This document shows positions 34,121 through 40,318 of a stretch of 40,318 nt of DNA, in pieces; the stretch's first letter is position 1; every line of letters starts with the position of its first letter. Source of the DNA: Brevinema andersonii (lineage in GTDB: Bacteria > Spirochaetota > DYKD01); NCBI GenBank assembly GCA_020722765.1, contig DYKD01000026.1, positions 1 through 40,318 on the forward strand, written 5' to 3'. The notes under the pieces are model-generated. The model was not told the origin of the DNA, did no database searches, and was given only the letters and a program-made list of their open reading frames with translations. Both the position numbers and the translations under genes were made by a program.

Positions 34121-35092
34121 ATGAAAAAGAACATTTTTTTTTCAAATTCTTTAATCAAGACTTACAAGCTCGTACGAAAAGATTTGGATAAGTTTCTCCA
34201 AAATTCCGGTTTTAAAGTAGGATTTGAGCTTCTCAAGGCTGATGCCTGTCCTTCGGAAAAAAAACACCAGAATGCCATGTTTGTGATAAGTGAAAAAGAC
34301 CTTAAAGACGCCTTTTACGCAAAAAAGAAGAATCTCGTAATATTTCGGAAATCATTAAAAGTGGAACGTCGGATAGGCCGGGTGTTCCTGCCACTTCCAA
34401 ACAAGACAACTGCTTCCAGAACAGCCCTTATTATCGCTACTTTTCTGGAAGATGTCCTGTATGCTTCCCTGTATGAGGACACTCTCAAATCTTTGACAGC
34501 TTTTGAAAGCTACGCTGACCTTTCCAGATCTGAACTTCTCAGCATGCGTCAGGTCTTAGAAGCTCAAGAAAAATTACAGGAATACAATCGCGCTGAACAT
34601 ATGCAAAAAGAGGACATCATTAAGGCGCATGAACGTGTGAGTGACTTAAGCAGGATTGAACGTCTTTCTTATGACAAGGTTCTCCAGGCATGGGAGATTT
34701 TTTCAGAACTCATCCGCAAGGAACTGATAGAATCGCGGAAGGAGTCTTCTGCGCTGGAAAGAGTCCTCGAACTGAGCAACAAGGAACGCAAGGACAATGA
34801 ACAGACTATAGACGCCATGGATAAAACGATAGAACTCAGCCGGAAAGAACGTATTGAATCGGAGAGTACATTTAAGGCTGAAGAGAACGTGATGGAATTC
34901 AACAGGGTTGTAAATATCGATGATAACAGTTTCTTGGACAATGTCTCTGAGTCCGAGCTTCAGGCTATCCTGAAAAATGAGGCTGTCTGGAATAGTCTGG
35001 CAGAAACAGACCAGCAAGCATTGATTTCCATTATTAAGGCGCTATTTAAGATTTTATTGAAACGCAAGCATTCCAGTGGCTTGAACAGCTAA
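34121..35092 (+). CDS. Hypothetical protein with seven 21-residue tandem coiled-coil repeats
   Basis: 323 residues, no recognised family. An N-terminal domain (1-122) of mixed structure, with FEDVLYASLYED-like helices near its end, leads into seven tandem units of exactly 21 residues (123-269). In all seven, position 5 is Ala, position 7 is Glu or Asp and position 11 is Glu or Asp; position 14 is Arg in six and position 16 is Glu in six. Typical unit: KAHERVSDLSRIERL. Twenty-one is three heptads, so this should be one continuous amphipathic helix or coiled coil. A C-terminal helical tail follows. There is no signal peptide. Co-directional with the CHAT operon 203 bases downstream; a link is possible but unproven. 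Confidence 0.7.
   Translation: MKKNIFFSNSLIKTYKLVRKDLDKFLQNSGFKVGFELLKADACPSEKKHQNAMFVISEKDLKDAFYAKKKNLVIFRKSLKVERRIGRVFLPLPNKTTASRTALIIATFLEDVLYASLYEDTLKSLTAFESYADLSRSELLSMRQVLEAQEKLQEYNRAEHMQKEDIIKAHERVSDLSRIERLSYDKVLQAWEIFSELIRKELIESRKESSALERVLELSNKERKDNEQTIDAMDKTIELSRKERIESESTFKAEENVMEFNRVVNIDDNSFLDNVSESELQAILKNEAVWNSLAETDQQALISIIKALFKILLKRKHSSGLNS
34487..34927 (+). repeat. Seven tandem 63-bp units encoding the 21-residue repeat
   Basis: Seven in-frame units of 63 bases encode residues 123-269 of the preceding gene. Protein positions are strongly kept while the DNA units differ considerably, so these are old repeats under protein-level selection and not a recent slippage array. Confidence 0.75.
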
Positions 35093-35295
35093 TTACGACT
35101 GGTCTTGTTTTGTTCATTTGAATACGGGGTATATCTGATGATATCTGTCTGTTTATATTTGCATCGGCATATTAATGTCCTAAGCATCTTCTGTTTCTTT
35201 CAGCGGTTCCCGAAAAACATGTTTTGTTTTTTGATCGTGGGACGTCCAGATATCCGAAAGCATTCCGTGATACAGGAAACAAATGGCGGTTTTTC

Positions 35296-36603
35296 ATGTC
35301 AATTCTGATTGTCTTAAGGGACTCTCCGCCTGATTTAAGACATTTTTATGTTGATAAGAAAACCATACCAGATATGCATGGACCTTTCTTTTTTTATTTT
35401 AAGGATTCAAACAAGATATATGGTCCTTCACAGGTTGTTAGTTCTGGTCGCATGAAATCAGTGACTTTTTTGAACAGAAGAGGAATTGTTGTATCGACTC
35501 CTTTTTACATAAATATACCTGGAGCAGGACATGTGCAGCTTTCCGAAATACAGTCACAGATGCTCCTGAATGAGTTGGAATATAATAACAGGTCACATTC
35601 AGGAATGGATGTTATTTTTCTGTCGTTTCAAAACCTTCAGATACATGTACGTCTTTTAAGGCAGTCTCCCCTGGTATCGGTTTCCGATTTTTCCTGGAAA
35701 ATCAATCTGAAAGAAATAAGGGATGCTTCTGCAAGGATTCATGCGGAACTAAAACAGATCTGTCGGGAGAAAGTTGAAGAGCTAAAACTGGAAAGGCTTC
35801 TCAGACTCCGTTCTTTTGGAAGGGACTTGTTTTCCTTGCTTTTCAAGGACGGATACTTCATAGATTATTTTTCTGGTTTGCGTAATGGCAATCTGGCAGT
35901 CCATCTTTCACCAGATCTTTTTTTCATCCCGTTTGAACATATGGCTATTAAGGAGCTTTTTTTATTGGAGTTCAGGATAACCCGTTTGTTGGATCATAAG
36001 CCTGGTTGGAAACTGGATTTGCAACCTGAAAGAAGAGGGATGCTTTTCATGTATGACAGGTCAGAGAAAGTTTTTGTGGGAGAATCCCAGAAACTTCTAG
36101 AACAATGGGGGGGAAGCGCGAGATTTGAGTCTTCTGCTGTGTCGATGCAGGCAACACCTGAATCAAGGTTAAAGGATCTTTATAAAAGAAGCAGATTCGT
36201 CCATTACATCGGTCATTCCACCATAAATAACAGCAGATATAAGTGGTTGAATGGGAAAAACAAACCTTTTTTACCAGCAGAAAGCCCTGCCCCAGAGTTC
36301 ATTTTTGCAGATTCCTGCCATGACCATTTCTATACAGGTTCGTTTCATAAGACTCTTTCCCTCTTTTTCAGGCAAGGATTGCGGTTTTGGATAAGCGGAA
36401 TGGCTGAAATCCGTGTTCATGGTGATTTTTTCCCCAGCCACTTCTATGAAAACCTTTTCCGTACAGGTTCTTTTGGACATGCTCTCCTACAGACCCGCAG
36501 ACAAATGGCAGATGCAGGGAAGTCTTCTTTTTTACAGTATATTTCCGCAGGAGACCAGAATTTTTCTTTTAGAAAGGAACTTTTTTTGAGAGGAAGTTGT
36601 TAA
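35296..36603 (+). CDS. CHAT-domain caspase-like protease
   Basis: 435 residues from ATG 35296; the upstream TTG extension has no support. The N-terminal 120 residues are beta-rich and unrecognised, a helical stretch (about 136-185) follows, and the CHAT domain covers about 195-430. Landmarks: NLAVHLSPDLFFIPFEHM (the usual strand before the PWE motif), catalytic His H307 in HYIGHST, and catalytic Cys C341 in FADSCHDH. CHAT proteases are caspase-clan Cys peptidases, often paired with TPRs; this one has none. It is joined without a gap to a sigma factor gene and then, by ATGA overlap, to an anti-sigma gene, so a cut of the anti-sigma protein is the obvious hypothesis. Both catalytic residues appear intact. 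Confidence 0.82.
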   Translation: MSILIVLRDSPPDLRHFYVDKKTIPDMHGPFFFYFKDSNKIYGPSQVVSSGRMKSVTFLNRRGIVVSTPFYINIPGAGHVQLSEIQSQMLLNELEYNNRSHSGMDVIFLSFQNLQIHVRLLRQSPLVSVSDFSWKINLKEIRDASARIHAELKQICREKVEELKLERLLRLRSFGRDLFSLLFKDGYFIDYFSGLRNGNLAVHLSPDLFFIPFEHMAIKELFLLEFRITRLLDHKPGWKLDLQPERRGMLFMYDRSEKVFVGESQKLLEQWGGSARFESSAVSMQATPESRLKDLYKRSRFVHYIGHSTINNSRYKWLNGKNKPFLPAESPAPEFIFADSCHDHFYTGSFHKTLSLFFRQGLRFWISGMAEIRVHGDFFPSHFYENLFRTGSFGHALLQTRRQMADAGKSSFLQYISAGDQNFSFRKELFLRGSC

Positions 36604-37542
36604 ATGGGAATGAAAGGAATCAGGCTGGATCTTGATGATCAGGCAATAAAATCTCTTATTGTGCAGTGGAAGTCAGAGCCTTCTGAAAAGAAGCTGATCC
36701 GAATCCGCGATATGCTTTCCAGCCTGATTTATGCCTATCCAGCCCGTGTTTTTAGCAGGTCTGAAGAAAGTTGTAGTGGTTTTTTCGAGTATGTTGCAGA
36801 ACGTCTTTCCAATATGCTTGATAAGTATGAACCGCAGGAGGCTCGTTTCACGACATGGTTTTTTATTGTCTTAAGGAACCACTATTTTAACTGGACAAAG
36901 AGCGAGAAGAGGCAGAACAGGATCAAGGAAATCCCCCTGAACATCCAAACGGATAATCCTGATGAAGAGATGGATCTGGGGGATTTCCAGCAACACAGGC
37001 ACTGGCATGAAAATATGGTTTCTGCAACAGTTGACCAGGAGGAGAAAAGGCTGATGATGATTCAACGTATCCTGAAGTCTTTGACTGCTCAACAGAAATT
37101 GGTTGTTTCCCTTTTGTTCTATCATCTGGATATTGAGGCTTTGCAATCTGTTTATAAAGGGAAACGAAAAATCATGGATGTATTCAAGGAATATAGCCGT
37201 ATCAACATGGATATGAAGGAAAAAAGAGATGCCCTTTCTGTGAAGATACGGATGTTGAGCGCTGAAATCACGGAGCTGCAATATAAGGAGAGATGTCTTT
37301 TGAACATCCTGCCAAAACCTGATGATCTTGAGGAAAAGCTTCAAACAATCAGGAAGGATTTAGCCAAAAAACGCAGGTTTCGGGAGGATCGGACAAGGGA
37401 TTTGACCACTCAAAATTTGAATATGCCTTATTCATGGGTGGGAGATGTGATCGGTCTGCCTGCTGTAAAAGTAAGGAAAACAATGGATAAGATCAGAAAG
37501 GTTTTCATGTTCCATTTTGAAAAAAACGAGGCACTGATATGA
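36604..37542 (+). CDS. ECF-like sigma factor with a coiled-coil insert in region 4
   Basis: 312 residues. Region 2 (about 35-105) ends in ARFTTWFFIVLRNHYFNW, the pattern of the -10-binding helix. Region 4 is split: its first half is LKSLTAQQKLVVSLLFYHL (158-175), then some 95 residues of charged helix and coiled coil (about 180-272), and then the recognition HTH YSWVGDVIGLPAVKVRKTMDK (277-296, the first residue not needed). The insert is unusual. The ATG follows the CHAT stop directly (AGGAAG-type site about 9 bases upstream), and its TGA overlaps the next ATG. Sigma identity is supported by the two zinc-finger anti-sigma-like protein next to it. Not similar to sigma-70 housekeeping. Confidence 0.75.
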   Translation: MGMKGIRLDLDDQAIKSLIVQWKSEPSEKKLIRIRDMLSSLIYAYPARVFSRSEESCSGFFEYVAERLSNMLDKYEPQEARFTTWFFIVLRNHYFNWTKSEKRQNRIKEIPLNIQTDNPDEEMDLGDFQQHRHWHENMVSATVDQEEKRLMMIQRILKSLTAQQKLVVSLLFYHLDIEALQSVYKGKRKIMDVFKEYSRINMDMKEKRDALSVKIRMLSAEITELQYKERCLLNILPKPDDLEEKLQTIRKDLAKKRRFREDRTRDLTTQNLNMPYSWVGDVIGLPAVKVRKTMDKIRKVFMFHFEKNEALI

Positions 37543-38279
37543 ATCATCTTAGTGTAAAAGTCATGTTGGATTGTCTGTTGGGAGAGACATTGCCAAAAGA
37601 GGCAAAACAACATTTGGAAACCTGTGCTGAATGTGGTCAGAAAATAGCCTCTCTACAGGAATCCATGAAAAAGGGGTTGGAAGAACAAGATTCCAAACCT
37701 TGCGTTACAGTTGATGCGAACCAGATAGCAGCCTATGTAGATCATCAGATGAGTTCTGCTGAAAAATCCAGATTTGAGAAACACCTCTTTTCCTGTTCCA
37801 CCTGTCTTGCAAGTGTACGTGACTTGATGTGTGATATGTCCGCATTCGGTCTGGAACCCTTGAAAGCAAAGAACATATTGCAAAAAAAAGTTGGGGCTGT
37901 GATTAGGGTTGTCAAAAAAGGACTGGATTTGGTAATGAACAACATGAGTAGGAAACCTGTCTTTGCCTATGCTGCAGCAGTGCGGGGAAGCCATCAGAAA
38001 AGCATTTTGCAGATGAAGTGGTCTTTGAAAAAAGGAAGCAAACAATATGAGGTTGTTTTAAAATATGTCGATGAGGGGGAGGCTGAATTGTTTATGAATT
38101 ACAGCTCTTCCAAACCTTGTAATGTGAGCATAAAACTGTTTAAGGATTCTCATGATATTGAGACAAAGATGTTTCATTTAGACAAGAAGAAAAAGGAATC
38201 CTGTTTTGGAGTCTTAAGCAAAGGGAAATATGTGTTAAAAGAGCAGGAAAGCGATTTGATGGGGTTTAGCTTGGAATAA
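37539..38279 (+). CDS. Soluble anti-sigma-like protein with two zinc-finger motifs
   Basis: 246 residues. Two HxxxCxxC motifs typical of zf-HC2 anti-sigma factors: H25-C29-C32 and H82-C86-C89 (HLETCAEC and HLFSCSTC), each after an amphipathic helix. There is no membrane segment, unlike most ECF anti-sigma factors, so the protein should be cytoplasmic. The C-terminal half is beta-rich (about 140-246) and unrecognised. Start overlaps the sigma stop by ATGA. It ends 4 bases from the convergent small CsgG-like gene. Proposed to hold the sigma factor in check and to be a substrate of the CHAT protease; this is inference. Confidence 0.78.
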   Translation: MNHLSVKVMLDCLLGETLPKEAKQHLETCAECGQKIASLQESMKKGLEEQDSKPCVTVDANQIAAYVDHQMSSAEKSRFEKHLFSCSTCLASVRDLMCDMSAFGLEPLKAKNILQKKVGAVIRVVKKGLDLVMNNMSRKPVFAYAAAVRGSHQKSILQMKWSLKKGSKQYEVVLKYVDEGEAELFMNYSSSKPCNVSIKLFKDSHDIETKMFHLDKKKKESCFGVLSKGKYVLKEQESDLMGFSLE

Positions 38280-38283
38280 GCGG

Positions 38284-38862
38284 TTATTTAAGTTTTGCCA
38301 AGGCTTTTCTTGCGGCTTTGTTAAAGGCAAGTTCCAAAGTATTATCGTTTCCAGTTCCTGTCCCAATATATTTGATAGTGCCGGTCTCGCTTTCTACGAT
38401 TTTCAATGAAATACCTGCAATATAACCTTTGACAGGTACTATCATGGCAATGAGCATTCCCGGTAGACCACCCAAGATGCATCCTGTGACAACACATGCT
38501 GTGCGAGGTCCTTTTTCCATGCCTTTTGTCATGCGAAGTTCAGAAATTGTTCCAATAACTATATATTTACAGCCTGCAACCTTCCCTAATTCTGTAGCTT
38601 GACTGGCATTTACAACGCCAGAAGCATTGAGGCTTTGTTCAGAAAGAAGCGCATCCAGACGGCTACGCTCAATCAGCGTGTATTCCCCTTTTTTCATTAG
38701 AAACATGGTAACCGAGTCGGAGGCAGTCTCTCCTGCTGTAGGAAACAAGGTTTGCTGTGAATTTTGGAAAGCCAGCACGCCTATTGTGTCATTTGCTATG
38801 ATAGTATTGATTGAAAAGACCAGTAAGTATATAAGTATGCAGGCTGATAATTTTAATTTCAT
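38284..38862 (-). CDS. Small exported CsgG/FlgO-like protein
   Basis: 192 residues. Signal peptide MKLKLSACILIYLLVFSIN with cleavage near IIA-ND. The mature part has the CsgG-type fold cues IGVLAFQNSQQ, MKKGEYTLIERSRLDALL, KYIVIGTISEL and a Gly-rich central hydrophobic stretch (CILGGLPGMLIAMIVPV), then AFNKAARKALAKL. GGAGG 5 bases before the ATG at 38862 decides against the ATG 12 bases earlier. Related in its core to the CsgG domain at 11689-12885, but with no barrel. Lipobox absent. Own promoter. Function unknown; envelope associated. Confidence 0.75.
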   Translation of the reverse strand: MKLKLSACILIYLLVFSINTIIANDTIGVLAFQNSQQTLFPTAGETASDSVTMFLMKKGEYTLIERSRLDALLSEQSLNASGVVNASQATELGKVAGCKYIVIGTISELRMTKGMEKGPRTACVVTGCILGGLPGMLIAMIVPVKGYIAGISLKIVESETGTIKYIGTGTGNDNTLELAFNKAARKALAKLK

Positions 38863-38883
38863 GAGTTCCTCCAAATAAAACGA

Positions 38884-38912
38884 AATATATCAATTTGAGT
38901 TGAAAAAGTCAA
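38884..38912 (-). promoter_or_regulatory. Promoter of the small CsgG-like gene
   Basis: Minus strand TTGACT (38912-38907), 17 bases, TATATT (38889-38884). Leader about 15-20 bases with GGAGG. The remaining 38913-39089 holds no gene I can support. Confidence 0.65.
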
Positions 38913-39089
38913 AAAAATGTTATGGGACATGTATTGAGTGGGTGATAAACAGCTTGCTTCTAAAGATCCATTGTTCCAAGGATCCTTTGACAGAAGGGGT
39001 TGAAATGGTTGAGTGTGTCATCTTTTGTCAAGCTAAATGTCGTTCATGCTGCTCTTGGATTGTTTTCCACTGAAGTATTTTTTTTTCAT

Positions 39090-40205
39090 TCAAAAACCCG
39101 ATATGGTGAAATACTCCCGCACTTTTCTAATTACATACTCCACCTGTTTGTCAGTCATCTCAGGGTAGATAGGGAGAGAGAGGATTTCCCGGGAACTCTG
39201 TTCAGAGGCAGGAAAAGATCCTTTCCCCAGTTTCAGGTAGGAGTAGGCAGGTTGGAGATGGAGCGGCAGAGGATAATGGATACCTGTCTGTATGCCGGCT
39301 TTGGTCAGATGCTCCTGTAGTTTGTCCCTTTCCGAAGCCGATGTCCTGATCACATAGAGATGATAGACGCTATAATGATCCTTGTCATCTAGGGGAACTT
39401 TTACGATATCCTTGAGCTTTTTAGAATATTGTTTTGCAATGGCTCTTCGTCTTTCTGTCCATTTTTTCAGATAAGGCAGTTTGGCATTGAGGATGGATGC
39501 CTGAAAAGCGTCGAGCCTATGGTTATACGCCTCAATAAGATGCTCATATTTCTTGATGCGTCCATGGTTGGCAAGCATTTTCACTTTGGCAACCAGTTTT
39601 TCATCATGGGAACAGACAGCGCCAGCATCACCATAAGCTCCGAGGTTTTTCCCAGGATAGAAACTGAAGCAGGCTGCGTGGCTATAATGACCGACAGGAT
39701 GTCCTTTATATTGGGAGAGGTGTGCCTGTGCCGCATCCTCAATCACAAAGAGTTTATGTTTGTCCGCTATTTTCCTGATAGTATCCATCTCAGCCATACG
39801 GCCGTGGAGGTGGACAACAATGACGGCTCTGCTCTTTTTTGTTATAGCTTTTTCAAGTTTTGAAGGATCCATGGTGAACGTGTCAGGATTGATATCACAG
39901 AATTTCACACGTGCTCCACATTCCGTAATGGCTTCTGAAGTGGCAATGAAAGTGTTGGGGACAGTAATCACGTCATCACCAGGACCTACACCAAGTGCTT
40001 TCAGAGCCAAGAAGAGGGCAGATGTGCCGGAGCTGCAACCAGCGCAGGCTTTGGCAGATTGGATTTTGGCAAAGTTCGCTTCGAAATCCTTGACAGGAGA
40101 CCCACCGATGAATTCAGCGCTATCGATGATTGTCTTCATGGCCTTGTCAATATCTTTCTTGATTGTTTGATACTGGGCTTTAAGGTCAGCAAAGGGGACT
40201 TTCAT
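39090..40205 (-). CDS. DegT/DnrJ/EryC1/StrS-family sugar aminotransferase
   Basis: 371 residues. PLP-dependent transamination of a nucleotide-linked keto sugar, as in cell-surface polysaccharide synthesis. Typical segments: VPFADLKAQY at the start, GCSSGTSALFLALKALG, VITVPNTFIATSEAI, IEDAAQAHLSQYKG with the PLP-contacting Asp, FSFYPGKNLGAYGDAGA with the Schiff-base Lys, and GIHYPLPLHLQPAY. The last is close to QdtB/FdtB/DesV-like 3-aminotransferases. Substrate cannot be fixed without neighbours. AAGGAG lies 9 bases before the ATG. Confidence 0.93.
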   Translation of the reverse strand: MKVPFADLKAQYQTIKKDIDKAMKTIIDSAEFIGGSPVKDFEANFAKIQSAKACAGCSSGTSALFLALKALGVGPGDDVITVPNTFIATSEAITECGARVKFCDINPDTFTMDPSKLEKAITKKSRAVIVVHLHGRMAEMDTIRKIADKHKLFVIEDAAQAHLSQYKGHPVGHYSHAACFSFYPGKNLGAYGDAGAVCSHDEKLVAKVKMLANHGRIKKYEHLIEAYNHRLDAFQASILNAKLPYLKKWTERRRAIAKQYSKKLKDIVKVPLDDKDHYSVYHLYVIRTSASERDKLQEHLTKAGIQTGIHYPLPLHLQPAYSYLKLGKGSFPASEQSSREILSLPIYPEMTDKQVEYVIRKVREYFTISGF

Positions 40206-40260
40206 TCAGTCAGACTCCTTTAGAAATGGCTACAATTTTATGATTCACTTTGTTTAATAG

Positions 40261-40289
40261 AATATAGGACTCTGGTTCTTTTTTGTCAA
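40261..40289 (-). promoter_or_regulatory. Promoter of the aminotransferase gene
   Basis: Minus strand TTGACA (40289-40284), 17 bases, TATATT (40266-40261). Leader about 50 bases. Confidence 0.68.
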
Positions 40290-40318
40290 ATCCTTCTCAT
40301 TTAAAGCAAGACAAAAAG

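Noticed and set aside
35105-35308. 67-codon plus-strand ORF before the CHAT gene
   Set aside because: Overlaps the CHAT start in another frame, hydrophobic and low in information, no ribosome binding site.
38913-39089. Terminator of the aminotransferase gene
   Set aside because: An imperfect GATCC/GGATC hairpin near 38965-38985 has a bulge and no T-run in the right direction; not strong enough to call.
1-40318. CRISPR array linked to the CHAT protease
   Set aside because: No regular direct repeats of 20-40 bases with spacers, and no Cas genes, are visible in the window, so the CHAT-sigma trio is not a type III-E system here.
1-40318. Insertion sequences, integrases or prophage genes
   Set aside because: No transposase, integrase or phage structural gene was recognised; the only mobile-like element is the IVS-type ORF between the tRNA-Ser genes.

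Overview
The window looks like chromosomal DNA from a spirochaete (phylum Spirochaetota). I estimate GC at roughly 40 percent; it was not computed. The strongest phylum clue is the 1357-residue membrane-anchored coiled-coil protein at 5334-9407. Its layout (one N-terminal membrane segment, about 1300 residues of coiled coil, a small C-terminal HTH-like end) is that of the SpiroCoCo proteins. A TolC / adaptor / RND operon in the Borrelia besC-besA-besB order supports this. I cannot name the genus. Promoters are close to TTGACA-17-TATATT, and most genes have AGGAG-type ribosome binding sites.

Layout. 7-1587 is a membrane diguanylate cyclase, divergent from a DedA and radical SAM pair (1746-3680). 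3690-10879 (minus) is a tightly coupled operon: gltX, the giant coiled-coil gene, plsC and a 2-hydroxyacid dehydrogenase. 11034-17561 (minus) holds a possibly frameshifted small secreted protein, a CsgG-barrel fusion, a TPR protein with a nuclease-like end, PIN-PhoH, a Thr/Asn-rich envelope protein and a PHP phosphoesterase. 17649-20614 is a cyclic-di-GMP operon: degenerate GGDEF, HD-GYP-PilZ, and YjbQ. Then come aroF, a two-component pair with a divergent secreted OB-like protein, and the efflux operon (25029-30188), whose tolC is visibly more AT-rich than its neighbours.

30404-31234 is a compact RNA unit: promoter, tRNA-Ser(UGA), a four-helix-bundle (23S intervening-sequence type) ORF, tRNA-Ser(GCU), terminator. 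Nested inverted repeats bracket the first tRNA, and another pair brackets the ORF. It is followed by a second OmpR/histidine kinase pair and folE.

The most novel-looking part is 34121-38279. A protein with seven exact 21-residue tandem repeats is followed by a gapless three-gene operon: a CHAT caspase-like protease with His and Cys in place, an ECF-like sigma factor whose region 4 is split by about 90 residues of helical insert, and a soluble anti-sigma-like protein with two HxxxCxxC zinc fingers. I infer a protease-gated sigma/anti-sigma switch, similar in logic to the CRISPR-linked TPR-CHAT/Csx30/sigma system but without CRISPR. The window ends with a small CsgG-like lipoprotein-synthesis-independent secreted protein and a DegT-type sugar aminotransferase, both on the minus strand.

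All family assignments are from reading motifs; no database search was run.
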